A stretch of 64,000 nt of DNA from Bradyrhizobium sp. AS23.2 (GCF_001908185.1 NZ_LGHM01000042.1:23879-87878), one strand, 5' to 3'. Counted from the stretch's first letter, positions 1 to 9,237 are shown. The notes: generated by a model not told the origin, from the letters alone. Numbers and translations are program-made.

Positions 1-1410
1 GAGGCTCCCCGCAGCGGCCTGACCTCGCGCTGCGACATCGTCCTTGATCTTTCCGGCGGGGCGCCGCTTTTCCCCGCTCACGACTTGCGCGACGGTTATC
101 TCCGGGCAGATCCGCGAGATCCGCCGGCTATGCTGCGCGCAGTACTCAAGGCCCGCGACCTTGTCGGCAGCTTCGACAAACCGAAATACGTCAATTTCAC
201 CGCAGATATCTGCGTCCATTCGCGCTCGAAGCAGACGGGCTGCCACCGCTGCATCGATCTTTGTCCGACCGGGGCAATCACCCCGGACGGCGATCACGTC
301 AAGATCAACGCGGAGGTCTGCGGCGGGTGTGGCCTATGTGCCGCGGTCTGCCCGACAGGCGCAGCCTCCTATGCTCTGCCGCCGGCGGATACGTTGCTGC
401 ACAAATTGCGCGCCATGCTGCTGACCTATCGGGAAGCCGGTGGTGCGAATGCCATTGTACTGTTTCACGATGACCAACATGGCACTGCGCTGATCGACGC
501 GCTTGCTCGTCACGGCGATGGGCTTCCGGCCAATGTACTACCGTTCGCAGTCAATGAGGTGACGCAGATTGGCCTGGAAGCCGTCGCGGCATCTTTTGCC
601 TATGGCGCGGCGGCGATCCGCCTTCTTCTGCGGGCAAAGCCGCTGCATGACCTTACCGGTCTCTCTCAGATGATCGCGATGGCCAATACGATTGTTACCG
701 GGCTCGGACTTTCCGGCCAGCGCGTTTCAGCCATCGAAACGGACGATCCGGATGTTCTGGCGGAGGTGCTGCGGGCGATCGAGCCCGCACCGGCCGTGCA
801 GATTCCCGCAACCTTCAAAACAGTCGGCAAGCGGCGCGACCTGCTTCGCTTCGCTCTTCACGAACTGCACCGCGTCGCACCTGCGCCGACCAACGTGATC
901 GCTCTGCCTGAAGGCGCACCGCTCGGAACGATCAGCGTCAATGTGGATGGGTGCACCCTGTGCCTCTCCTGCGTCTCGGTCTGTCCCACCGGCGCCCTTC
1001 GCGACGATCCCGAACGGCCCGTGCTCAAATTCGTCGAAGACGCCTGCGTGCAGTGCGGATTATGCCAAAGCGCCTGCCCGGAAAAGGTGATTACACTGAA
1101 GCCGCAGATCGATTTCGGTGCAGCCAGAGCGGCCGCCCGGATCATCAAGGAAGAAGAGCCGGCGCTTTGCATCCGCTGCAGCAAGCCCTTCGGCGTGAAA
1201 AGCACGATCGACAAGATTGCCGCAAAGCTCGAAGGACGCCACTGGATGTTTCCGGTAGGCGACAAGCGACTGGACGTGGTCAGAATGTGTGCGGATTGCC
1301 GCGTCATCGCCATGAGCGAGCAAGAGTTCGATCCGTTCAAGGGCGTTCCGGAGCGAACGCCGCCGCGTACAACCGACGATTATTTGCGCCAACGGGAAAC
1401 CAAGGACTAG
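1..1410 (+). CDS. 4Fe-4S polyferredoxin, 5' end outside the window
   Basis: The reading frame is open from base 1, so the start lies upstream. About 469 residues are visible. Four cysteine clusters typical of [4Fe-4S] ferredoxins occur in two pairs: GCHRCIDLCPTG and CGGCGLCAAVCPTG near the N-terminal side, then GCTLCLSCVSVCPTG and CVQCGLCQSACP. Near the C-terminus are two more CxxC pairs (LCIRC and MCADC) that could hold another metal. Between the two ferredoxin pairs is an alpha/beta stretch without clusters. This layout fits a cytoplasmic electron-transfer protein; from family knowledge such proteins often sit beside formate dehydrogenase or molybdoenzyme assembly genes, but no such neighbour is visible here. 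The ferredoxin assignment is firm, the partner is unknown. Confidence 0.85.
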   Translation, partial: EAPRSGLTSRCDIVLDLSGGAPLFPAHDLRDGYLRADPRDPPAMLRAVLKARDLVGSFDKPKYVNFTADICVHSRSKQTGCHRCIDLCPTGAITPDGDHVKINAEVCGGCGLCAAVCPTGAASYALPPADTLLHKLRAMLLTYREAGGANAIVLFHDDQHGTALIDALARHGDGLPANVLPFAVNEVTQIGLEAVAASFAYGAAAIRLLLRAKPLHDLTGLSQMIAMANTIVTGLGLSGQRVSAIETDDPDVLAEVLRAIEPAPAVQIPATFKTVGKRRDLLRFALHELHRVAPAPTNVIALPEGAPLGTISVNVDGCTLCLSCVSVCPTGALRDDPERPVLKFVEDACVQCGLCQSACPEKVITLKPQIDFGAARAAARIIKEEEPALCIRCSKPFGVKSTIDKIAAKLEGRHWMFPVGDKRLDVVRMCADCRVIAMSEQEFDPFKGVPERTPPRTTDDYLRQRETKD

Positions 1411-1555
1411 AACGCGGACTCTCGAAAGCAGCTATTCAACGAACCATCCAAATATGGACATCACATCTTCACTCAAGGACCATCCGAACTTGACGGATCT
1501 TCCGGTCGAGCAACGGCCGGGGTTTTAGATCCGCGCCGCCGATTGACGCAAAGAG

Positions 1556-2854
1556 TTATTTCGACGTCGCGCGTCCCAGAAAATCCGTGAGCGCCTTGCG
1601 ATCCTCCGCCGATCCGATCCGCTGGTCCGGCATTTTTGTGCCGGGCGTGTAGGCGTTTGGACCGAGTTCGAACAATTTCGATACGGTTTCAGGCGTCCAG
1701 ACGATGTTCATCCCTTTCAGGGCGTCGGAGAAGCGATAGCCAGGCAGGGACGCGATCCTGCGGCCGTACAAGCCAGCAAGCGTGGGGCCGGCGCGTTGCA
1801 CGTCCTTCTCGGACAGGGTGTGACAGGCAACGCACGCCCTGAACACCTCGGCGCCGTGATCTCCTGCATAGGCGGCAAGCGGATCGCGCGGCGCGGCTTG
1901 CAACGATGAGCCCTTGGGCTCGCCAGTCAGCGCATTCCAGCGTCGGATTTTGCCGTCAGCGCCGCCCGTCAGCAATGCTGCGCTATCAGGCAAGAACGCG
2001 ACCGCCCACACCGGCGAACCTGGATCGACCAGCGTTCGCGCGATGCTTCGCGCCTTTCGGTCGATGATCGCCACGCCACCGCCAATTCCTGCAGCAGCGA
2101 CCGACGTGCCGTCTGGAGATATCCCCAGCGCGACGATCGGCGTCTGGCCGGCCTGAACCTCGCCGCTTTCCTGGCCCTCCGACGTCAGGAAGCGTAGTTT
2201 CCCGTCGGCACCACCCGTTACGATCTCGCCATCCGGAGCCACCGCCACGACGTTGAGGGGCGAGGCCAGTGTCGTGACACTTGGGGCGCCCCCCACCAAC
2301 CGCCAGATCCTCAGCTCACAATCGTAACCCACGCTCACCAGCGATCGACCATCCAGTGTGAATGCGACGCCGTTGACGTTCTGCACATGCCCTTCCAGCA
2401 CCTGCTGCGCGCCGTCGCCAAGCGACCAGACGCGAACCGTATGGTCCCAGGAGGCAGAGGCCAGTCTTGCACCATCCGGCGAGACAGCAAGCGAAACGAT
2501 CGGCGCGGTATGGCCCTCGAAAACCCGATCCGGCTGCTGCCGGCCGACCGTCCAGATCGCTACCTTCGCATCCGCACCAGCGGTCACCATTTGCCCATCC
2601 TTCAGGAAGGCAACCGCGTTCACCGCATCAGAGTGAAATCGAAGGACCTGCTCAGCGGCTTCGGTCTTGAGCGACCACCGGATGGCGGCGGTATCGAAGC
2701 TACCCGACAGAACGCTGTTGCCATCCCTGGACACCACAATCGCCCGCACGGGTCCACCGTGACCTGTCAATTGCGCCTGCACGGGCGATGAATGGATCGC
2801 CAGCAAGGCGGCAACGATGTGGAGACTGGTGCTGAGACTCGGGACCCAATTCAT
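1556..2854 (-). CDS. WD40-repeat protein fused to a c-type cytochrome
   Basis: A 432-residue protein. Residues 1-27 form a signal peptide ending in PVQAQ, so it is exported. About seven WD40-like blades follow (GHGGPVRAI, FHSDAVNAV, GHTAPIVSL, GHVQNVNGV and weaker later ones), enough for one beta-propeller. The C-terminal 92 residues are a cytochrome c domain: haem site CVACH at residue 341 and a likely axial methionine in GTKMPDQ. The domain order implies a periplasmic redox protein whose propeller docks a partner. It converges with the polyferredoxin gene and may serve the same electron-transfer system, but that is inference. The substrate is unknown. Confidence 0.85.
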   Translation of the reverse strand: MNWVPSLSTSLHIVAALLAIHSSPVQAQLTGHGGPVRAIVVSRDGNSVLSGSFDTAAIRWSLKTEAAEQVLRFHSDAVNAVAFLKDGQMVTAGADAKVAIWTVGRQQPDRVFEGHTAPIVSLAVSPDGARLASASWDHTVRVWSLGDGAQQVLEGHVQNVNGVAFTLDGRSLVSVGYDCELRIWRLVGGAPSVTTLASPLNVVAVAPDGEIVTGGADGKLRFLTSEGQESGEVQAGQTPIVALGISPDGTSVAAAGIGGGVAIIDRKARSIARTLVDPGSPVWAVAFLPDSAALLTGGADGKIRRWNALTGEPKGSSLQAAPRDPLAAYAGDHGAEVFRACVACHTLSEKDVQRAGPTLAGLYGRRIASLPGYRFSDALKGMNIVWTPETVSKLFELGPNAYTPGTKMPDQRIGSAEDRKALTDFLGRATSK

Positions 2855-3065
2855 CTGTGGTTTACAGTAGATCCGGCCGGTTACCGGCGCTCATGCGGGA
2901 TATCTGCGTTCTTTCGGTCGCGTCAACGATTGAAGCCGCTGTTCGGTTTCCGTGCTGCGCACGCATGACAGAAAGCGCCCGCTACTCAATGCCGCAGTGG
3001 CTGCTCTCAGCTTGAACCGGATCTAGCCTGATCCTATCTCCGATTGAAGTGTCGAGGGCGACGTC

Positions 3066-3305
3066 ATGCAAATACGACCTAAGACGTATCTGCATTTCAT
3101 CTCGATGTGGCGATCACTTCGCGATGCGATACCGCCACACGATGAGGCCGCGCCCGCCAAAGCGTCACGATCCCTGATCTATACCTCGGTCGTGCTGGCG
3201 CTTCTCCTGACGATTCTGGAGATAGACGCTCATCGAAGCGAACTGCAATCGCTTGGTCTTATGGGGAGCGGCTATCCCATCCAAGCTGTTTTTCTGAGCC
3301 CATAG
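3066..3305 (+). CDS. Possible small single-pass membrane protein
   Basis: A 79-residue frame with one hydrophobic segment around residues 36-53 (SLIYTSVVLALLLTILEI) after a charged N-terminal half. The ribosome site is weak (GAGGG eight bases before ATG). No family is recognised. It lies alone between the WD40-cytochrome gene and a small secreted protein of opposite strand. It may be a real small protein or chance; the membrane segment is the only support. Confidence 0.3.
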   Translation: MQIRPKTYLHFISMWRSLRDAIPPHDEAAPAKASRSLIYTSVVLALLLTILEIDAHRSELQSLGLMGSGYPIQAVFLSP

Positions 3306-3404
3306 CCCTCGCCGCTCGACCAGGCTACCGATCGACCTCGAAGGCTCTTTGAGACACGGACTTTTTGCGCGCCCTGGCTGAAGGTCTGGTGCGCGACCCT
3401 GTGC

Positions 3405-3617
3405 TTAGCGCTTTGCTTCCCTCGGAAAGACCAATGACCGATCATCAAAGTCCTCGACCGGCAACCTGTCGGAGTTCCCCGGCATGTCTTGCAATGTCGC
3501 CGCGCTTGATGCTCCAGCGCGCCCAATTGTCGAGATCGATTCTGATCGCGGGATGCCGGTCACAGCAGCGAGCAGACCAGCGGCGGCAATCAAGAGAGCA
3601 ATAGCCAGAGGCTTCAT
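3405..3617 (-). CDS. Small secreted hypothetical protein
   Basis: A 70-residue protein with a convincing signal peptide: MK, a hydrophobic core (PLAIALLIAAAGLLAAV), then a polar mature part of about 45 residues with no cysteine. AGGAGA stands six bases before the ATG, which supports translation. No family is recognised. The mature part is acidic and probably disordered (MPGNSDRLPVEDFDDRS). The neighbouring bases 3618-3886 hold no gene I can support. Confidence 0.55.
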   Translation of the reverse strand: MKPLAIALLIAAAGLLAAVTGIPRSESISTIGRAGASSAATLQDMPGNSDRLPVEDFDDRSLVFPREAKR

Positions 3618-3886
3618 GTGAAATCTCCTGGGCGGCCGAAATACAGGAAGCTCGCTGCAATCTGATTACTGCGAAGCGCGACGTGGGCGTGTGAACCGCC
3701 TCACACCACGTGGGATTCTTCCGCTAGCGCTTTGTCAAGTTCCCGATTTGGAACAGCGAGGGACGATAAGGCTTGTAGCCGGCTCGAGGCATCGCGAAAC
3801 AACACAGGATTCGCGCACCTAGGTAACGAGCACGATCAAACGCGACCAAAACGCGATGTGATCACCGGAGCCGGCCATTATCGACA

Positions 3887-4363
3887 TCATCTGAAGGCAA
3901 TCGCGATCTGGCTAATGTTGGCCGCAAGCTCCATTCCCGCCTTCGGACCCTGAAGCACGATGGTGACGCCCTTCTCGTTGCGGAGTTGAACGCCGTTGAC
4001 GCCGCCGACTAGCGCAAAGCCTCCGCCAACCGAGCTGTAGGTGCCAGCGAAGTCACTGACCTCGCTTATGCCCGAGGCCCAGCCGTCGAGCCGGGCAACG
4101 GTAGCTCCCACCGTGATGCCGAAGCTTATGCCGGTGATCTTGAAGGGATAGTTCTTGCCGCGGTAGGTGAGCACGCCGCTGCCGCCGCCACCGCCGATCA
4201 GAAGGCCGGCCTTGACGATCTTGGCGTGGACATGGCCGGCGGCCTGCGCAAAGGATGGCGTGACTGGCGTCGCGAACGCCAGCGCCAGCGCCATTAAGAG
4301 GATCACGATCGGCCGGGACGCGCGCAGGTACGACGCCCCAGCCTGTTCACGGTTTTGCGGCAT
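3887..4363 (-). CDS. Secreted small beta-domain protein, EipA/SYLF-like
   Basis: A 158-residue protein starting MPQNREQ. This start is chosen because AGAAGG lies five bases upstream and it overlaps the DUF2950 stop by 17 bases, which suggests translational coupling. A signal peptide runs to about residue 40 (SFAQA). The mature part is glycine rich, with KAGLLIGGGGGSGVLTYRG, YPFKITGISFGITVGA and a hydrophobic last strand, a pattern reminiscent of the EipA (DUF1134) and SYLF/YSC84 folds but too distant to assign by eye. A paralogue lies at 12823-13257. It is the last gene of the DUF3300-DUF2950 operon. The role is unknown; an envelope or periplasmic location is likely. Confidence 0.7.
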   Translation of the reverse strand: MPQNREQAGASYLRASRPIVILLMALALAFATPVTPSFAQAAGHVHAKIVKAGLLIGGGGGSGVLTYRGKNYPFKITGISFGITVGATVARLDGWASGISEVSDFAGTYSSVGGGFALVGGVNGVQLRNEKGVTIVLQGPKAGMELAANISQIAIAFR

Positions 4364-5264
4364 CAACCTTCTTCCAGGTCTGGTCGGGATCGAACAGCGT
4401 GGTGCGCTCGGCGATGAACTCCGTGCGCTGGCCGAGATCCTTCTGGTAGACGTCGCCGGCATGGTTGACCAGGAAGGTCATGACGCCGGAATTGCCGTAC
4501 TCCGCGGGCCAGGCGATCAGGGCGAAGCCGCCGATCATCTTGCCCTTGACGACATAGTTGAGCGCGCCGCCGGGCGCATCCGGGCCCTGCCCTTTGAGGA
4601 TATGGAAGTAGTAGCCGTGATAGGGCGTAGGCCCGACATCGCCTCCGCGATAGCCCTCCTTCGAGGCCTCGGCCGCCAGCGCACCGAGCGGGCTCGGATC
4701 GCTGTCGTCGCGCCAGAACAGGCCGTCCTTCTTGCCGGGCGACGAGACGATGCGTTGTGCATAGACGCCGGCGCCCTCGCCCCGGTCCTTGTCGGCATAT
4801 TCGTTCTGCGCATCCACATAGGCGAGCGCGGTCTGGATCGCATCGAGCTCGTTGCGGCCGATGCGACGGCGGAGCACCTCGATCCGTCCCTCGGCCGTGT
4901 CGAACTCCCAGCCAGTCTTGGTGTTGACCAGCGGGATCGGGAACGGGAAATCGTCCGGTCCCAGCATCAGGGTCGCAGTCTTGTTGCCCTCCGCCTTGAT
5001 GCCGTGCTTGACGTCATACATCGACGTGAATCGCTGGCGTATATCGTTGTCGGCGATCTCGTCGCCGGAGGAGACGATGTCCTCGGCGTCCCTGCCGAGC
5101 ACCTTTAGGATGTCGCCCGGGCCGCTCTTGACCGCCGCGGCGAGCGCGGCCGCTGCATCCTCCGGTGTCTTGTAGGACACCTGTGCCTGTGACGCCGATC
5201 CCATGAGCGCCAGCGCCATCATCCCCGGCACGACCGCGCGGCGGAACAATTTCAAGCCGGTCAT
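4347..5264 (-). CDS. DUF2950 family exported protein
   Basis: A 305-residue protein with a signal peptide (MTGLKLFRRAVVPGMMALAL, cleavage near QAQ). The body matches the DUF2950 family as I know it: an early FKT/YKTPEDAAAALAAAVKSG-type segment, NELDAIQTALAYVDAQNEYA in the middle, and the GLFW and PYHGYYFHILKGQG blocks towards the end. Its start overlaps the stop of the DUF3300 gene as ATGA, so the two are translated together. DUF2950 and DUF3300 genes are commonly adjacent in proteobacteria; neither has a settled function. It is expected in the periplasm or outer envelope. Confidence 0.9.
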   Translation of the reverse strand: MTGLKLFRRAVVPGMMALALMGSASQAQVSYKTPEDAAAALAAAVKSGPGDILKVLGRDAEDIVSSGDEIADNDIRQRFTSMYDVKHGIKAEGNKTATLMLGPDDFPFPIPLVNTKTGWEFDTAEGRIEVLRRRIGRNELDAIQTALAYVDAQNEYADKDRGEGAGVYAQRIVSSPGKKDGLFWRDDSDPSPLGALAAEASKEGYRGGDVGPTPYHGYYFHILKGQGPDAPGGALNYVVKGKMIGGFALIAWPAEYGNSGVMTFLVNHAGDVYQKDLGQRTEFIAERTTLFDPDQTWKKVDAAKP

Positions 5265-6961
5265 GGCGTCACCTCCGCAGGGATCTTCGCGCCGCCCGCG
5301 AGCCAGTCGCGGTAGGTGCGGAAAGTCAGTCCGAGCTTTTCATAGTAGACACGCAAGTAACCATCGCTGCCGCGGGTCACAGCGTCAGGCATCACCCGCT
5401 CGACCTCCTGCGCCATGACGCCGACATAGGCCTTGTCGCTGCCGATGTAGCTGAAGCGATAGTAGCCAAGGCCGTTGGCGAGATGGCCGAGCAGGACGAT
5501 GTCATGCTTCAACGCGATATCGGAGCGCCGGCCACCGCCGCCGCCGCGGCCGCCTCCACCGCCTCCGCCACGGAAGCCGCCGCCACCACCGCCACGCATC
5601 GCCATTCCGCCACCGCCGCCGCGCCCGGCCATGCTCGGTCCGCCGCCGCGCGGCATGCTCGCCATGCTGGATCGTCCGCGCGCGGATGCTGCGGCCGCCG
5701 ACCGGCCGGAGGAGACGTTCATTGCGCCGCCGCGATTGCCACCGCCACGGTTGGCATTGGCGGCACGATTGCCGCCGCTACCGGCGCGGTTCGCCGCCTT
5801 TGCGCGATCGCCGCCGCCCTTGGCACGGTCACCGCCACCCTTGGCACGATCTCCGGCGCCAGCCCGATCGCCGCCGCCGGGCCGATCGCCACGATTGCCC
5901 GCACGGTCGCCCGCGCGATCTCCGGCACCAGCACGGTCACCTGGGCCACGATTACCGGCGCGATCGCCCGCCCGGTCTCCCGCGCCTTGACCGGGACGCA
6001 GCACCTGGTTGCCGTCACGGCCGCGGAAGTCCATCCGGTCCGAAGCGCCGGCCTTGATATTGTTGTTGCCGAAACGCTGCTGAACGTTGACGTTATTATA
6101 GCGCACGCCCTGGCGATGCGCCGGATTGTGCTGCCAGCCTGTATTGATGTTGGCAGTACGATGATTGACGTAGACATTGCGGTTGCCCCAGTTGCAGCCG
6201 CCGCCCCAGTAGTTGCCCCAGCGTCCGATGGCCCAGGCGGTGCCGAAGGCGATACCAGCGGCAACCACGCCCGCGCCGATATAGGACGGATAGCCCCAAT
6301 AATACGGCGGATACTCCGCATAGGGCCAGGAGCCGTAGACCGTCGCCGGATCGTAATAGGGCACGTACATCGCCGCGGGATCGGCCTGCTGAATGACAAC
6401 GACCTGCTTGCCTTCCTCGGTCTGGACGCTGACCTTTTGCTGCTTGGTCGTGACCAGCTTCTTGTTGTCATAGGCCTTGTTGCGCAGGCGCTGGATCGCA
6501 TCCATCACGTCAGGCTGCTGCGCAAGAAAGGCGTCGCCGAGCTTCTTGGTCCAATCAAGCTGGTCGCTCATCATGGTCAGAACATCAGCGGTGCTGGCGA
6601 GCGCCTTGACACTGTCATCCCAGCCTTGCTTGTCGACCTCCGCCTTCAGCGCATCGCCCTTCAGGGTCTTGCGCTCCTTCAGCCAGCGGTCGGCCTGCAC
6701 CACTTCCAGCGGATAGGTCGAGGCGGCCAGCACGTTGGCAAGGAGCTCGTCGGGATAGAGCGCGATCGGCGCGACCAGCGCCTCGAGCTGCTCGGGCTTC
6801 AAAAGCTCGGCAGCCGGCGCCGGCGGGTTAGCCGGCTGCGCCTGCGTACTTGGTGTCACAGGCGCGCCAGGGGCCGCCGGCGTGGTGGCCTGCGCCATCG
6901 CTGCGGCGGGGATCGCCAGCAGCAGCGCAAGCGCCATCAGGGTCTTGCCGCAGCGAAACAT
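5261..6961 (-). CDS. DUF3300 envelope protein with C-terminal chaperone-like (S74) domain
   Basis: A 566-residue protein. The start at 6961 is fixed by GGGAGG six bases upstream. A signal peptide is followed by a Pro/Ala linker and the DUF3300 domain (residues about 55-260: LEALVAPIALYPDELLANVL, YVPYYDPATVYG). A low-complexity region then repeats GDRAG/GDRAK units and ends in glycine runs. The last 87 residues resemble the intramolecular chaperone (peptidase S74) domain of phage tail spikes: SDIALKHDI, YVGVMAQEVERVMPDAV. Ser480 and Lys485 are spaced like the self-cleaving Ser-Lys dyad of that family. A FixK-type box lies 55 bases upstream of the start. The fusion is visible in sequence; self-cleavage is inferred. 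Confidence 0.88.
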   Translation of the reverse strand: MFRCGKTLMALALLLAIPAAAMAQATTPAAPGAPVTPSTQAQPANPPAPAAELLKPEQLEALVAPIALYPDELLANVLAASTYPLEVVQADRWLKERKTLKGDALKAEVDKQGWDDSVKALASTADVLTMMSDQLDWTKKLGDAFLAQQPDVMDAIQRLRNKAYDNKKLVTTKQQKVSVQTEEGKQVVVIQQADPAAMYVPYYDPATVYGSWPYAEYPPYYWGYPSYIGAGVVAAGIAFGTAWAIGRWGNYWGGGCNWGNRNVYVNHRTANINTGWQHNPAHRQGVRYNNVNVQQRFGNNNIKAGASDRMDFRGRDGNQVLRPGQGAGDRAGDRAGNRGPGDRAGAGDRAGDRAGNRGDRPGGGDRAGAGDRAKGGGDRAKGGGDRAKAANRAGSGGNRAANANRGGGNRGGAMNVSSGRSAAAASARGRSSMASMPRGGGPSMAGRGGGGGMAMRGGGGGGFRGGGGGGGRGGGGGRRSDIALKHDIVLLGHLANGLGYYRFSYIGSDKAYVGVMAQEVERVMPDAVTRGSDGYLRVYYEKLGLTFRTYRDWLAGGAKIPAEVTP

Positions 6962-7016
6962 CACAACCTCCCAAAGCTTTCCGTCCGCGACCATCGGGCC
7001 GGACCATGGGCGTTTG

Positions 7017-7030
7017 TTGATCGAGATCAA
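7017..7030. promoter_or_regulatory. FNR/FixK box upstream of the DUF3300 operon
   Basis: TTGATCGAGATCAA is a perfect match to the TTGAT-N4-ATCAA consensus of FNR/FixK proteins. It lies 55 bases upstream of the DUF3300 ATG, which suits activation from about -41.5. Confidence 0.75.
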
Positions 7031-7248
7031 CGAAACGCACTCGCCGCCTCTGCTGCAGCGCGCGGACGAGGTGTCGTTCGATCAGTTCAGCTTCCATCAT
7101 CAGCCGGCCGGGAACGCAGCCGGTGCAATCAACCAGCGACATGAACTCGCGGCGTCTCATGGCTACCCACGCCCCCCAGTCATCACGCAACCGCGAAAAG
7201 GAAGAGTCTCGCCACGCGGAGATTCGATCAAAATCAAGACACCTGCTG

Positions 7249-9150
7249 TCAGCGGATGATCGGGAGCCGTATCGTGAACAGCGCGCCACCCGCGGGCTGG
7301 TACGACGCGGCAATCGTGCCGTGATGGGCCTCGATGATGGTTTTGGCGATCGCGAGCCCCATGCCCATTCCTTCGGGCTTGGTCGTGAAGAACGGATTGA
7401 AGACGTTTGCGAGATCGGAAGCGTCAATCCCGGGTCCAGTATCGGCGACCCTGATCTCGGCCTGATTGCCGGCGCGCATGGTCGAGACGCTGACCTCTCG
7501 TTTCCCGGTGTCCGCGTCGGAGATCGCATCCATCGCATTAATGATCAGGTTGAGAACGACCTGCTGAATCTGGACCGGATCGCCCCTGACGTGGAGATCG
7601 GCCAGAACCGGCATGTAGGTCAACGTAATCCGGCGTCCATCGGCGACGGCTGTCACCAGGCCGATCGCTTCGCGCACCGTGTCGTTGAGCTCGATGTCCT
7701 GGATTTCAAACGGCGTCTTCTTCAGGACGCTGCGCAGCCTTCGGATCACCTCGCTCGCGCGCTGATCGTCGCGCCTGATGTCGGCGAGAATCTGCCGGAT
7801 CTCGTTGATGTCGGGCGAAGTGGCCTTCAGCATGAGCTCCGCCGTTTCGGCGTTGGTCAGGATGGACCCGAGCGGCTGGTTCAATTCGTGAGCGATCGAC
7901 GTCGTCAGCTCGCCGACGGCCGAATAGCGGTTGACGTGAGCGAGTTCGGCCAGGCGCTGGCGCGACTCGATCTCGGCGATCTGGCGGCGGCGGCGCTCAT
8001 GCAGCAGACCGCTGATCAGGCCCGCCTGCACCAGGATCACGGCCGCGATCAGCAGCATCTGCCAGCGATAGATTTCCCAGAGGGGCGGTTCGCGAAACAC
8101 GACTTCGCTGCCCGGCGGCAAGCGGCTCTCGCTGATGCCCCAGCGCTGCAACTCGCGCCAATCATATTTCGGCGGCGCAAATCCGATCGGATCGTATTTG
8201 ACGTTGGCCGGCTTCTCGCCGCCGAGGATGCGGATGGCGGCGCTGACGGTCTTGGCGCTGGTTTCGGCGACCGAATGCATGGGGCCGCCGACGGTGCTGC
8301 CGCCGAAGAACGGCTCCTGGTAAGAGAAGATCGGCGCGTTCGCGACCGCATGCAGACTGCGGAGCGCAATGTCGCCCTCGTGGACGACGCCGGAGGCATC
8401 GACCGACATGAGGCCCCAGAACAACATGGTGTGCGGCGGAAGCGTCGATGCGCGCTTCAATATCTCGTCGAATGAAAGGTCGGAGTACCAGGTGAGAGCG
8501 ACCCGGCCTTCCAGCGGCTCGAGTTCCCGTTTCATCTCATCGATCCAGAATTTTTCATGGGGTGATGCGCCGATCACGACGGCGATCGCCTTGGTGTCCG
8601 GCAGGACCTGCAGAATGTTCTCGAAGGCTGCCAGGAAATCACTGCGGACCGCCACGACGACGTCGTTGTCAGTGAGGTCGAAGCGGCTCACCAGCCGCTG
8701 CTCGACCGCGGTCAGCACCATCGGCGTGTTGGGAAAGAGCTTGCCCCGATATCGTTGCGCGAACCGCGCGGCAGGCGCGCCGACGCTCAGCACGATGTCA
8801 GGCAGTCCACCCTGGTAAAGTGAAGCCAGATATTCGACGAAGGGCGCTTCCGGGCCCGGACCATTGGAGCGCGCAGAGATCAGCGTATGTTCCTGAATGT
8901 CGACCGGCCATGGCGATCGCCGTTCGAGCTCAACCTTGATGCTTCGCGCATACTCGCTCCAGGGCCGGAACTCGCTCCCGAAGGAATGCAGCATCAGCAC
9001 CCGTTTGGGCTGGCTGCGTGCGGTCGCGGCCGGCTCGGCGGCACTCATTGATCTGGGCAGCGGGCAGGCAGCGAGCAACAAGCCAAGACAAAGCAGCACG
9101 GCCCTTGCCGGCCACAATTTGACTGACGCAATGGTCACGCGCCCGCTCAT
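7249..9150 (-). CDS. Sensor histidine kinase with ABC-binding-protein-like sensor
   Basis: A 633-residue membrane kinase. After an N-terminal hydrophobic segment comes a periplasmic domain (about residues 48-330) of the ABC-transporter substrate-binding type (RVLMLHSFGSEF, DIVLSVGAPAARFA). A membrane helix lies near 357-378. The H-box IAHELNQPLGS has its histidine at about 421. The ATPase domain shows the N-box VVLNLIINAMDAI, G1 VADTGPGID and G2 GMGMGLAIAKT, so the kinase should be active. No cognate regulator is adjacent; the FixJ-type regulator at 19886-20509 is a candidate by inference only. A 7-bp palindrome with 6-bp spacer lies 33 bases upstream. Confidence 0.9.
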   Translation of the reverse strand: MSGRVTIASVKLWPARAVLLCLGLLLAACPLPRSMSAAEPAATARSQPKRVLMLHSFGSEFRPWSEYARSIKVELERRSPWPVDIQEHTLISARSNGPGPEAPFVEYLASLYQGGLPDIVLSVGAPAARFAQRYRGKLFPNTPMVLTAVEQRLVSRFDLTDNDVVVAVRSDFLAAFENILQVLPDTKAIAVVIGASPHEKFWIDEMKRELEPLEGRVALTWYSDLSFDEILKRASTLPPHTMLFWGLMSVDASGVVHEGDIALRSLHAVANAPIFSYQEPFFGGSTVGGPMHSVAETSAKTVSAAIRILGGEKPANVKYDPIGFAPPKYDWRELQRWGISESRLPPGSEVVFREPPLWEIYRWQMLLIAAVILVQAGLISGLLHERRRRQIAEIESRQRLAELAHVNRYSAVGELTTSIAHELNQPLGSILTNAETAELMLKATSPDINEIRQILADIRRDDQRASEVIRRLRSVLKKTPFEIQDIELNDTVREAIGLVTAVADGRRITLTYMPVLADLHVRGDPVQIQQVVLNLIINAMDAISDADTGKREVSVSTMRAGNQAEIRVADTGPGIDASDLANVFNPFFTTKPEGMGMGLAIAKTIIEAHHGTIAASYQPAGGALFTIRLPIIR

Positions 9151-9183
9151 CTTCCTCCGGCAGCTTCGACGGCCGCTCTCGGG

Positions 9184-9203
9184 GCAATTCTAGCTGGAAT
9201 TGC
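9184..9203. promoter_or_regulatory. Perfect inverted repeat upstream of the histidine kinase
   Basis: GCAATTC and GAATTGC flank a 6-base spacer. The position, 33 bases before the kinase start, suits an operator or the start of a leader hairpin. The binding protein is unknown. Confidence 0.4.
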
Positions 9204-9237
9204 GCAGCTCCGACAGCCCGCTGAGTGGCAGCGTCCC

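Noticed and set aside
4167..5108. 313-codon frame opposite DUF2950
   Set aside because: Antisense shadow of a recognised family; no initiation signals.
5483..7144. Long open frame opposite the DUF3300 gene
   Set aside because: It is Ala/Gly/Arg-rich antisense of repetitive GC-rich coding DNA, with no domain or ribosome site. The minus-strand gene has a signal peptide and known domain.
7224..7237. TCGATCAAAATCAA as another FixK box
   Set aside because: One half site has a mismatch, and it lies about 260 bases from the DUF3300 start, beyond a better box at 7017.
7123..8475. 450-codon frame opposite the histidine kinase
   Set aside because: Antisense shadow; the kinase motifs are on the minus strand.
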